From positions 1 through 53,522 of the forward strand of contig NZ_CAJODG010000020.1 of the NCBI RefSeq assembly GCF_905233635.1: a stretch of 53,522 bases of DNA. Reading direction: 5' to 3'. Positions 17,981 to 25,522 of the stretch are shown piece by piece (position 1 is the first letter of the stretch; the number at the start of each line of letters is the position of its first letter). The translations under genes were made by a program, and so were the position numbers. This DNA comes from Selenomonas sp. AE3005. Lineage in GTDB: Bacteria > Bacillota > Negativicutes > Selenomonadales > Selenomonadaceae. The notes under the pieces were generated by a model, which was not told where the DNA came from, did no database searches, and saw nothing but the letters and a program-made list of their open reading frames with translations.

Positions 17981-18733
17981 ATGGCTGAGCAGCTTTTGGA
18001 AATTAAAGACCTGCACGCTGGCGTGGAGGATAAGGAAATATTGAAGGGGCTGTCCCTGTCGGTGGGCAAAGGCGAAGTCCATGTTATCTTAGGGCCGAAT
18101 GGTTCCGGTAAGTCCACATTGATGAACATAATCATGGGGCATCCGAAGTACACTGTAACCGGCGGTACGATGGAATTTGAGGGCGAGGATATGAAGGATA
18201 TGAAGACCTTCGAACGCAGCCGCAAGGGCCTGTTCCTGTCCTTTCAGACGCCGGAAGAAATCCCCGGCATCACCGTGGAAAATATGCTGCGCACGGCCAA
18301 GCAGGCCATCACGGGCGAGAAGGTAAAACTCGTGCCCTTCCGCAAGGAGCTTAAGGCTACCATGCAGGAACTCAAGATGAATCCGGAGTACGCCCAGCGC
18401 TATCTCAATGTGGGCTTTTCCGGCGGTGAGAAGAAACGCACGGAAATCCTGCAGCTTTTAATGCTGAACCCGAAACTGGCATTGCTCGATGAAACGGATT
18501 CCGGCCTCGATGTGGACGCTGTGCAGATTGTGTCGGAGGGCGTGGCCAAGTTCCATAACGAAAACAATTCCTGCCTGATTATCACGCATAACACGCGCAT
18601 TCTCGAACATCTGAAGGTCGATAAGGTACATGTCCTGATGAATGGCCAGATTGTGGAAGAAGGCGGCCCGGAACTGATTGAGGATATCAACAGCCGCGGT
18701 TTTGCCCATATCCGTGAAGAGCAGGAAGGTTGA
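17981..18733 (+). CDS. sufC: Fe-S assembly ATPase SufC
   Basis: Cytoplasmic ABC-type ATPase that drives the SufBCD scaffold in iron-sulfur cluster assembly. 250 residues with Walker A GPNGSGKST, signature FSGGEKKRTEILQ and Walker B LALLDETDSGLDVD, all in the SufC-specific form. It is the first gene of sufCBDSU, the usual Firmicutes order, with tight spacing (7 bases to sufB). Confidence 0.97.
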   Translation: MAEQLLEIKDLHAGVEDKEILKGLSLSVGKGEVHVILGPNGSGKSTLMNIIMGHPKYTVTGGTMEFEGEDMKDMKTFERSRKGLFLSFQTPEEIPGITVENMLRTAKQAITGEKVKLVPFRKELKATMQELKMNPEYAQRYLNVGFSGGEKKRTEILQLLMLNPKLALLDETDSGLDVDAVQIVSEGVAKFHNENNSCLIITHNTRILEHLKVDKVHVLMNGQIVEEGGPELIEDINSRGFAHIREEQEG

Positions 18734-18740
18734 GGCGTAT

Positions 18741-20150
18741 ATGGCTGAGAAGAAGAAAACTTATGTAGAGGATATAGAACGTACCCTCTACGATATTAAG
18801 AACGAGGACCGTTCTGTTTATAAATCCCATAGCGGTCTGACGCCGGAAATCGTCAGGGATATTTCCCAGCGTAAGCATGACCCGGAATGGATGACGGAGT
18901 TCCGTTTAAAATCGCTGGAAGTTTATAATTCGCTGGAACTTCCCACCTGGGGGCCGTCTCTTGAAGAACTCCATATGGACGATATTGTGACCTACGTGCA
19001 GCCCGATGCCAAGATGACCGGCAGCTGGGAAGAAGTTCCGGAAGATATCAAGGATACTTTTGACCGGCTGGGCATTCCTGAGGCGGAAAAAACGTCCTTG
19101 GGCGGCGTGGGTGCCCAGTACGACTCGGAAGTGGTTTACCATTCCATTCAGGAGGACATGGTCAAGCAGGGCGTCATCTACACCGATATGGAAACGGCGC
19201 TAGTGGAGCATGAGGATATCGTGAAGGAATACTTCATGACACTCGTGCCGCCGAAAGACCATAAATTTGCGGCCCTGCATGGTGCTGTCTGGTCCGGTGG
19301 GTCCTTCGTCTATGTGCCGGAAGGCGTCCATGTGGAAATGCCGCTGCAGAGCTATTTCCGCCTGAATGCTGCCGGTGCCGGTCAGTTTGAACACACATTG
19401 ATTATCGTGGAGAAAAATGCCAGCCTGCACTTTATCGAAGGCTGTTCCGCGCCAAAACACAATGTGACCAACCTCCATGCCGGCTGCGTGGAACTTTTCG
19501 TCAAGGAAGGGGCGCGCCTGCGCTATTCCACGATTGAAAACTGGTCGCGTAATATGATGAACCTCAACACCAAGCGTGCGCTGGTGGAGAAGGACGGCAT
19601 TATCGAATGGGTGTCCGGCTCGTTTGGTTCGCATATCTCCTGCCTGTACCCCTGCAGTGTGCTTCATGGGGAAAATGCCCGCTGCGAATTCACAGGCGTA
19701 ACCTTTGCGTCCAAGGGGCAGAATCTCGACACGGGAGCCAGCGTCATTCATGCTGCACCGCATACGTCGGCCAATATCAATACGCGTACGATTTCCAAGG
19801 CTGGCGGTATGGCCACTTACCGCAGTGCGGTGAAGGTGACGAAGAACGCGCCGTATGCCAAGTGCTCCGTGAACTGTGAGTCTTTGATGCTTGATAACCT
19901 GAGCCGCAGTGATACGCTGCCGGTTATGGACATTGAAGGTGATGAGGCCGATATCGGGCATGAGGCCAAGATTGGCCGTATCAGTGACGAGGCCATCTTC
20001 TATCTGACCAGCCGCGGCATCGACGAAGAAGAGGCCCGGGCCATGATTGTGCGCGGCTTTGTGGAGCCGATTGCCAAGGAACTGCCGCTCGAATATGCAC
20101 TCGAAATGAACAATCTTGTCAATATCGAGCTTGAAGGTACTATGGGTTAA
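18741..20150 (+). CDS. sufB: Fe-S assembly scaffold protein SufB
   Basis: Core scaffold of the SufBC2D complex, 469 residues. The C-terminal beta-helix and helical domain carry SufB signatures: EGCSAPKH, GCVELFVKEGARLRYSTIENWS, and the MFVHGFVEP-like IVRGFVEPIAKELPLEYA. The start at 18741 follows GGTTGAGG and gives the normal MAEKKKTYVEDIERTLYD start; a longer frame would run into sufC. It is coupled to sufD, with a 21-base gap. Confidence 0.97.
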   Translation: MAEKKKTYVEDIERTLYDIKNEDRSVYKSHSGLTPEIVRDISQRKHDPEWMTEFRLKSLEVYNSLELPTWGPSLEELHMDDIVTYVQPDAKMTGSWEEVPEDIKDTFDRLGIPEAEKTSLGGVGAQYDSEVVYHSIQEDMVKQGVIYTDMETALVEHEDIVKEYFMTLVPPKDHKFAALHGAVWSGGSFVYVPEGVHVEMPLQSYFRLNAAGAGQFEHTLIIVEKNASLHFIEGCSAPKHNVTNLHAGCVELFVKEGARLRYSTIENWSRNMMNLNTKRALVEKDGIIEWVSGSFGSHISCLYPCSVLHGENARCEFTGVTFASKGQNLDTGASVIHAAPHTSANINTRTISKAGGMATYRSAVKVTKNAPYAKCSVNCESLMLDNLSRSDTLPVMDIEGDEADIGHEAKIGRISDEAIFYLTSRGIDEEEARAMIVRGFVEPIAKELPLEYALEMNNLVNIELEGTMG

Positions 20151-20171
20151 ATGGTTAAGGAGGAAAAGACA

Positions 20172-21008
20172 ATGATAAGTGAAGAAATTTTTTCCGCCAT
20201 ACCCATGCGTACCTGGCGGTGGCTGAAAGTCAATGAAGTTCCCGTTCCGGCAGGACTTAGCGAAGATGTACAGACGGAAAAAATTCTCGTGGAGTCCGGG
20301 GAAAGCAAGAGCATCGTGCTGGACAGACGCGAGGGCGGTGCCCTGGAAGTGCAGGCGCATATCGCTGACGGCGGCGAACTGAATCTGATTTATGCCCAGC
20401 TGGCAGACGAGGAGCAGGCTGCCACGAGCCGCATTAAAGTCTATGTGGGCAAGGGCGCAAAGTTCAATTATACGACGGTCGAGGCCGGAGCCAAACATAC
20501 GGCGGCCGAACTGACCGTGGATATGGCCGGCGATGACAGCATTGCCGATGTCTGGGGCCTGTACTTCGGTGACGGCGGGCGCAAGATTGACTTAAACTAC
20601 ATTATCCGTCAGCAGGGCAAGCGTACGGACGCCAATATGCAGGTGCGCGGCGCACTCCTGGGCGGTGCGGTCAAAACTTTCCGCGGCACGCTCGATTTTC
20701 TCGAAGGCTCCAAGGGTTCTGTGGGACGCGAGGACGAGGAAGTCATGGTACTGTCTGACCATGTGCAGAACCGCAGCGTACCCATCATGCTGTCCCATGA
20801 AGATGATGTGGACGGTCATCATGCGGTAAGTATCGGCAAGATGGACGAGGCCAAGCTCTTTTATCTGATGAGCCGCGGCCTGGACCTGGCTGAGGCGCAG
20901 AAGCTTGTGGTGGAGGCGTCCTTCCATCCTGTCCTTGACCGCATTGATAACGCTGAATTAAAGGCAGAAATTGACGCTTATCTGCAAAGGAGGCTTTCTA
21001 ATGGCTGA
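20172..21008 (+). CDS. sufD: Fe-S assembly protein SufD (short form)
   Basis: Partner of SufB in the SufBC2D scaffold. At 278 residues it is shorter than the roughly 420-residue SufD of E. coli and lacks most of the N-terminal helical domain, but keeps the beta-helix core and the C-terminal block (VGKMDEAKLFYLMSRGLDLAEAQKL). AAGGAGG at 20157-20163 supports the ATG at 20172. It overlaps sufS by 8 bases. Confidence 0.93.
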   Translation: MISEEIFSAIPMRTWRWLKVNEVPVPAGLSEDVQTEKILVESGESKSIVLDRREGGALEVQAHIADGGELNLIYAQLADEEQAATSRIKVYVGKGAKFNYTTVEAGAKHTAAELTVDMAGDDSIADVWGLYFGDGGRKIDLNYIIRQQGKRTDANMQVRGALLGGAVKTFRGTLDFLEGSKGSVGREDEEVMVLSDHVQNRSVPIMLSHEDDVDGHHAVSIGKMDEAKLFYLMSRGLDLAEAQKLVVEASFHPVLDRIDNAELKAEIDAYLQRRLSNG

Positions 21009-22236
21009 CGCCCAAGAATTTCTCAAAGATTTTCCCCTGCTGAACCGTCAGATTAACGGCAAGAAGGTAGCCTATCTGGATAATGGTGCTACCACCCAGA
21101 AACCCGAACAGATGATTCAGTCCCTGTGCGGCTACTATGGGGGCTGTAATGCCAATCCCCATCGGGGCGCGTATGCTCTCTCCGTACAGGCTACGGACAT
21201 TTACGAAGGCGCGCGCAAGCGGACGGCGCAGTTTATCAAGGCCGGGCGCCCGGAGGAAATCATCTTTACCAAAAACGCTACCGAAGCCCTGAATCTGGTG
21301 GCCTACAGCTACGGTTTGCACAAGGTGAACGCCGGGGATGAAATCGTGATTTCCGTGTCGGAACATCACAGCAACTGCGTACCCTGGCAGATGGTTGCCA
21401 AGGCCAAGGGAGCAACGCTAAAATACATCTATCTGGAAAAAGACGGCAATCTGTCGGCGGAAGATATTGAAACGAAAATTACGGAACGCACCAAAGTCGT
21501 AGCTGTAACGCAGGTTTCCAATGTGCTGGGACTCAAAAATGATGTTAAGGCCATTGTGAAAAAAGCCCATAGTGTCGGTGCTGTCTGCGTCGTGGACGGT
21601 TCGCAGAGTGTAGCGCACATGGCCGTTGACGTGTCAGATTTGGACTGCGATTTCTTCGCCTTCTCCGGTCATAAGATGCTCTCACCGATGGGCATTGGCG
21701 TGCTCTATGGCAAATATGAGCTGCTTGACGCGATGGAGCCCTTCCTGCGTGGCGGCGACATGATTGAGTATGTGGAAGAGCAGGATTCCACGTGGGCTGA
21801 AGTGCCGGCCAAGTTTGAGGCCGGTACGCAGAATGTCGGCGGGGCAGCCGGTTTGGTAGCAGCCATTGACTATCTGGAAAAAATAGGCTTTGACCGCATT
21901 GAGGCCATTGAGGCGGATTTATTAAACTATGCCCTGCCCCAGCTGCGTGAACTGCCTTTTATTGAACTGTACGGCTGTGACAGTACCCGGGACAACAAGA
22001 CGGGGATTATCGCGTTTAATGTCAAGGATGTCCATCCCCATGATGTGGCCTCCATTCTCGACAGCGATGGCGTAGCTGTCCGGGCCGGTCATCACTGCGC
22101 CCAGCCCCTGCACCGTTATCTCGGGCAGAATGCTACCTGCCGGGCCAGTTTTTACCTTTACAATACAAGGGAAGATATTGACCGCTGGATTGAATCATTG
22201 AAGAAAGTAAGAGGTGTACTTGGTTATGGCGCTTGA
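21001..22236 (+). CDS. sufS: Cysteine desulfurase SufS
   Basis: PLP enzyme that takes sulfur from cysteine for Fe-S assembly; it passes persulfide to SufU. 411 residues. The PLP lysine lies in FSGHKMLSP, the cofactor region in SEHHSNCVPWQ, and the catalytic cysteine in ATCRASFYLYNT near the C-terminus. AAAGGAGG (20986-20993) supports ATG 21001; it overlaps sufD by 8 bases and sufU by 11. Confidence 0.97.
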   Translation: MADAQEFLKDFPLLNRQINGKKVAYLDNGATTQKPEQMIQSLCGYYGGCNANPHRGAYALSVQATDIYEGARKRTAQFIKAGRPEEIIFTKNATEALNLVAYSYGLHKVNAGDEIVISVSEHHSNCVPWQMVAKAKGATLKYIYLEKDGNLSAEDIETKITERTKVVAVTQVSNVLGLKNDVKAIVKKAHSVGAVCVVDGSQSVAHMAVDVSDLDCDFFAFSGHKMLSPMGIGVLYGKYELLDAMEPFLRGGDMIEYVEEQDSTWAEVPAKFEAGTQNVGGAAGLVAAIDYLEKIGFDRIEAIEADLLNYALPQLRELPFIELYGCDSTRDNKTGIIAFNVKDVHPHDVASILDSDGVAVRAGHHCAQPLHRYLGQNATCRASFYLYNTREDIDRWIESLKKVRGVLGYGA

Positions 22237-22657
22237 TGATGTGTATACGGAAGTTTTAGGAGAGCATAGCCGCAACCCTGACCATAAACATAAACTTTCC
22301 TGTGCCACCTGCCAGATGAAAGGCAAAAACCCCAGCTGCGGTGATGAAATCACCATTGAGCTGCAGGTGGAGGGCGGTATTGTGAAAGAGGCCGCCTTTA
22401 CGGGGATTGGCTGTGCTATATCGCAGGCCAGCACGGATATTATGGCGGAACTCATCCGCGGCAAAAGTGTGGAAGATGCCAGACGCCTGGCTAATAAATT
22501 TATCTCCATGATTAAAGGCGAGCTGGTGGACGAGGACGAACTCGAAGAACTCGACGAGGCCCTGGCGCTGAAAAATGTGGCTCATATGCCGGCCAGAGTT
22601 AAATGTGCAGTATTGGCCTGGCATACTTTGGATGATGCCTTGAAGGACCAAAAATAA
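22226..22657 (+). CDS. sufU: Sulfur-transfer/scaffold protein SufU
   Basis: Zinc-containing sulfur acceptor that activates SufS in Firmicutes, 143 residues. Conserved ligands are Cys38 (NPSCGD), Cys63 (GIGCAISQAS) and Cys127 (RVKCAVLAW), with Asp40. An additional CATC pair at residues 26-29 is not part of the standard zinc site and is worth noting. It closes the suf operon; no terminator is visible before the DnaA-box region. Confidence 0.93.
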   Translation: MALDDVYTEVLGEHSRNPDHKHKLSCATCQMKGKNPSCGDEITIELQVEGGIVKEAAFTGIGCAISQASTDIMAELIRGKSVEDARRLANKFISMIKGELVDEDELEELDEALALKNVAHMPARVKCAVLAWHTLDDALKDQK

Positions 22658-22680
22658 GAAAATTGAGCAGGAAAAGCAAG

Positions 22681-23226
22681 TTATCCACAAAATACGGTGG
22701 ATATCCACGGCAATACTGTGGATAACACCTATATTTTGTGGATTTCGTGTAGAAAACAGTTCTTAATGTTGTGGATAAAATGTTGATGAGAAAGGATGTT
22801 AATGATGGCAGTTAAAGAAGTTCGTCCGGACGATTTTGAGGAAAGCGTATTTAAGGTAATCGGCAAGGAATGGCTGCTCGTGACCGGGGAGGCAGAGGGG
22901 CGCAGCAATGCCATGACAGCGTCCTGGGGCGGTATGGGCATTATGTGGGGCAAGCCCGTGGCCTTTATCTTTATCCGTCCGTCCCGTTATACGAAGGAGT
23001 TTGTGGATAAAGCAGAAGGCCTGACCTTGTCCGTATTCGGTGAGGACCGCCGGCAGATGATGAATTACTTCGGCACGGTGTCCGGCCGTGATGAGGATAA
23101 AATTGCCAAGAGCGGCCTGACAGTAAAGCATGACAACGGCCGCACTTACTATGACGAGGCTCGTGTCACCATGTTGTGCCATAAGCTCTATGCGCAGGAA
23201 TTAAAGCAGGAGTGCTTTGTGGATAA
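22681..23226. promoter_or_regulatory. Cluster of five exact DnaA boxes
   Basis: Exact 9-mers: TTATCCACA at 22681-22689, and TGTGGATAA at 22717-22725, 22770-22778, 23002-23010 and 23218-23226, the last two inside the flavin reductase coding sequence. Near matches are at 22697-22709 (GTGGATATCCACG, partly palindromic) and 22737-22745 (TGTGGATTT). About 0.4 exact sites are expected by chance in the whole window. Confidence 0.75.
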
Positions 23227-23308
23227 GGACGCAGACGAGCGCTGGTATCAGGACGATTATCATACAATGTATATCGTGGAAATCGAAAAGATTCTGGTGC
23301 AGGACTAA
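22805..23308 (+). CDS. Flavin reductase-like FMN-binding protein
   Basis: A 167-residue protein of the flavin reductase/FMN-binding split-barrel family. The stretch NAMTASWGGMGIMWGKPVAFIFIRPSRYT is the FMN-binding signature, followed by FGTVSGRDEDK. Such proteins in anaerobes reduce flavin or act as small flavoproteins in oxygen or redox stress. AAAGGA at 22791-22796 best fits the ATG at 22805, although 22796 and 22802 are also in frame. It is followed 3 bases later by a Crp/Fnr gene, suggesting a regulator-enzyme pair. Its promoter region is packed with DnaA boxes. Confidence 0.87.
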   Translation: MAVKEVRPDDFEESVFKVIGKEWLLVTGEAEGRSNAMTASWGGMGIMWGKPVAFIFIRPSRYTKEFVDKAEGLTLSVFGEDRRQMMNYFGTVSGRDEDKIAKSGLTVKHDNGRTYYDEARVTMLCHKLYAQELKQECFVDKDADERWYQDDYHTMYIVEIEKILVQD

Positions 23309-23311
23309 GCC

Positions 23312-24007
23312 ATGGGCAGCGCTAAGGAGCAGCTGGCTGACCTGCTCAAACAGTGTTCCCTATGCCAGGGCATGAGCGGGGCGGACGTGCAGGAACTGTT
23401 AGCCTCGGCTCAGGTGCGGCAGGTGGATTACCCCAAGGGGGAAATTGTGTTCCATGAGGGTGATATGCCCAAGTCACTCTACATTCTGTTGGCCGGCGAA
23501 GTTCATATCTTAAAGGATACCTTTTCCGGGCGGCGGATTTTCCTGTCGGAAATAAATACGCCGGGAGATATGTTCGGAGAGGTTTATGAGGTTTTAAAAC
23601 AACCCTATGATATGTACGTAGAGGCGGTCACGCCCGTAAAACTTCTGGAGATTGCCAGCGGCCTGTTCACATTGGCCGATGGCGGTCAGCTCAGTTCCTG
23701 CGGTCTGCAGATTCAAAGAAATCTCATGCGTATCTTTGCCCGGAAGGCCTACTTCATGCACAATAAGATAAAGGTGCTGGCCAGCGGCAGCCTGCGCGAA
23801 AAAATAATTCGTTTTTTGTTCATTGAGCTGCAGGGGAAACGGGAATTGGAACTGGCCGGCAGCCGGGAATTTATGGCTGCGTATCTGGCCGTAACCAGAC
23901 CGTCCCTGTCAAGGGAACTCTCTGCCCTGCAACGGGAAGGGATTCTCCAAGTGGACGGCAAGAATATCAAAGTGCTGGATAGGGAACGCTTTGAGGAATA
24001 CCTGTAA
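23312..24007 (+). CDS. Crp/Fnr family transcriptional regulator
   Basis: A 231-residue regulator with an N-terminal cyclic-nucleotide-type beta-roll (FHEGDMPKSLYILLAGEVHILK, about 45-70) and a C-terminal winged helix with recognition helix AAYLAVTRPSLSRELSALQREG (about 190-212). There is no FNR-type cysteine cluster, so a 4Fe-4S oxygen sensor is unlikely. It is translationally coupled to the flavin reductase gene upstream. The effector is unknown. Confidence 0.9.
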   Translation: MGSAKEQLADLLKQCSLCQGMSGADVQELLASAQVRQVDYPKGEIVFHEGDMPKSLYILLAGEVHILKDTFSGRRIFLSEINTPGDMFGEVYEVLKQPYDMYVEAVTPVKLLEIASGLFTLADGGQLSSCGLQIQRNLMRIFARKAYFMHNKIKVLASGSLREKIIRFLFIELQGKRELELAGSREFMAAYLAVTRPSLSRELSALQREGILQVDGKNIKVLDRERFEEYL

Positions 24008-24016
24008 ATTGCATAG

Positions 24017-24051
24017 AAAAAAGGACATGCTGTGGGGGCATGTCCTTTTTT
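24017..24051. terminator. Terminator after the Crp/Fnr gene
   Basis: AAAAAAGGACATGC (24017-24030) pairs with GCATGTCCTTTTTT (24038-24051), a perfect 14-bp stem with flanking A and T runs, so it could work in both directions. Confidence 0.92.
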
Positions 24052-24083
24052 AGAGAGAATTAGAGAATGTAGGAATATATAGG

Positions 24084-24105
24084 TAATCCTTTTGAGAAAG
24101 GATTA
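24084..24105 (-). terminator. Hairpin at the 3' end of the small exported protein gene
   Basis: TAATCCTTT (24084-24092) and AAAGGATTA (24097-24105) form a 9-bp stem with a TGAG loop just after the minus-strand stop at 24118. There is no clear T tract on that strand. Confidence 0.45.
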
Positions 24106-24117
24106 TCGGCTGGTTAA

Positions 24118-24351
24118 TCAGGTGTTTTTGGCGATAATCGCACCCACGACGGCGCCGACGATGGCGGCGGTGTTGCGTTCACCTTCGGAGTATTTCTTCG
24201 GGTGCTTGTGGGAAAGTTCCTGAACTTCGTAGTTGTGGCCATGGTGCAGAGCACTGGCCTCGGCTGCACTTACCGTAATGCCGCCCATCCCCAGGCTGAC
24301 ACATCCGGCAAGAGCAATAGCTGTCATCTTCACATTTCGTTTGCTAAGCAT
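24118..24351 (-). CDS. Small exported protein of unknown function
   Basis: A 77-residue protein with a clear signal peptide (MLSKRNVKMTAIALAGCVSLGMG..., likely cleaved after SAA near residue 30), a short His-rich middle (LHHGHNYEVQELSHKHPKK) and a hydrophobic Ala/Val/Ile C-terminus resembling a glycine-zipper membrane segment. The ATG at 24351 is chosen because the upstream ATG (24360) lies inside the AAAGGAG ribosome site. The family is not recognised; the His cluster could bind metal, but this is a guess. Confidence 0.65.
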   Translation of the reverse strand: MLSKRNVKMTAIALAGCVSLGMGGITVSAAEASALHHGHNYEVQELSHKHPKKYSEGERNTAAIVGAVVGAIIAKNT

Positions 24352-24470
24352 AAAGTACATCTCCTTTACTAAAAGGTCGAGTTGCTAATTCCTTACTACA
24401 TGACCAATTATAGGAGGTGTTTCTTAAAATGTAAGGTGATTTTAATTAAATGTTGATTAAGAAAAGTATT

Positions 24471-25121
24471 TTATTCGTCGATAAGGGAATTCTTCATGGC
24501 CACCTGCTGAGTTTTATTCATGGTGATTTTGCCATGCAGCAGGGTGATAAGTCCTTCGTCCTTAAGTTTTACGACACCACGGTTGACAGTCTTGACGCTG
24601 GTACCGATGTCATCGGCTATCTGCTGGCGGCTGGTATGCAGGATGAAGAGGTCCGTGTCAATATCGCCCAGGCGTTTCAGCAGATATGTCTGCAGACGGT
24701 TGAGGCTGGGGAGGAACTTGACGCGGCCGGCCTCGTTGGAGGTGGGATACATTTTGGCTGCCAGCAGCTGGGCTACCGCCAGCGCGAAGTCATTATCGAT
24801 GCGCATCCACTGCAGGAAGGTTTCGGACCGCATGGCGATGACCTCACACTGTGTGCTGACCTCAGTGGAGGCAGAGTACAGTTTTTGCCCGGCCAAAACT
24901 TCCAGGTCGCCAATCAGGTCAGGGACATCGAGCGTGCCGAAGGTAAAACGCTGGCCACTGGCAAATTCATTGCTGACTCTGATAGTGCCCCGGGTAATCA
25001 GATAGACGTGCCGGGCCTCTTCCCCTTTGCGGACGATGCTTTCCCCGGGGAAAAATATTTTATGCGTTGTCTGACGGCGGATTTCGTCAGGCATATGGTC
25101 AAGAATATAATCAAGTTTCAT
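24471..25121 (-). CDS. Crp/Fnr family transcriptional regulator
   Basis: A 216-residue Crp/Fnr-type regulator: beta-roll (FFPGESIVRKGEEARHVYLITRG), dimer helix (about 115-140) and winged helix with recognition helix TSRQQIADDIGTSVKTVNRGVVKLKDEG. No N-terminal cysteine cluster. The start at 25121 (MKLDYILDHM) is taken because TTAGGAGAGG precedes it; the frame extends 40 residues upstream without a ribosome site. It is divergent from the region upstream of the REC-EAL regulator. The effector is unknown. Confidence 0.87.
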   Translation of the reverse strand: MKLDYILDHMPDEIRRQTTHKIFFPGESIVRKGEEARHVYLITRGTIRVSNEFASGQRFTFGTLDVPDLIGDLEVLAGQKLYSASTEVSTQCEVIAMRSETFLQWMRIDNDFALAVAQLLAAKMYPTSNEAGRVKFLPSLNRLQTYLLKRLGDIDTDLFILHTSRQQIADDIGTSVKTVNRGVVKLKDEGLITLLHGKITMNKTQQVAMKNSLIDE

Positions 25122-25259
25122 AGCAGTTCCCTCTCCTAAAATGCGGTGCGTAAATACATTATTTACATTATATATGATTTTGTGTGGGGAAAAAAGGTTA
25201 TAATTCGGACTATTGTCCTTTTTTTTTCGGGGTAAAGTCACTAGAATAGACGTAGAAGT

Positions 25260-25407
25260 TGTACAAGCATACGCTTACATGGCTTTCTTTTCCTCTGGAA
25301 TCCTGTTTTGGGGCAGGATTCCGGGTGCAACGTTTGTTGCAGAGAATTTACATAAAGCTTTTGACGTGGACTCTGTTTCGTTCCTGCAAGACGAAATGGG
25401 GTCTTTT
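25260..25407 (+). ncRNA. Candidate structured RNA with terminator (unassigned)
   Basis: The 401-base gap between the divergent regulators contains three successive strong hairpins: GGAATCCTG/CAGGATTCC (25297-25305, 25314-25322), TGCAAC/GTTGCA (25326-25331, 25336-25341), and a 13-pair stem including G-T pairs (25369-25381 with 25391-25403) followed by TTTT. A weaker helix lies near 25261-25279. The last looks like a terminator, and a separate promoter-like pair (TTGGCT 25442-25447, CATAAT 25466-25471) follows, so a short independent transcript is plausible. I cannot match it to 6S, SRP, tmRNA or a GEMM c-di-GMP riboswitch. Confidence 0.4.
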
Positions 25408-25522
25408 GTCATATGAGCAATTATTTTTCTTTAGAAGGATTTTGGCTGGCCTTTGTAGTATATAACATAATAGTATACGTATGAGCATGAAAAGATACTC
25501 ACACAGTAAAGAAGGCGATATT

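Noticed and set aside
22681..22800. Chromosomal replication origin
   Set aside because: DnaA boxes are dense, but there is no dnaA, dnaN, rpmH or clear AT-rich unwinding region next to them; the suf operon and a flavin reductase gene flank the site.
25122..25260. Classical c-di-GMP-I (GEMM) riboswitch
   Set aside because: Searching by eye for the GEMM core motifs in the leader gave no match; only unassigned hairpins are present.
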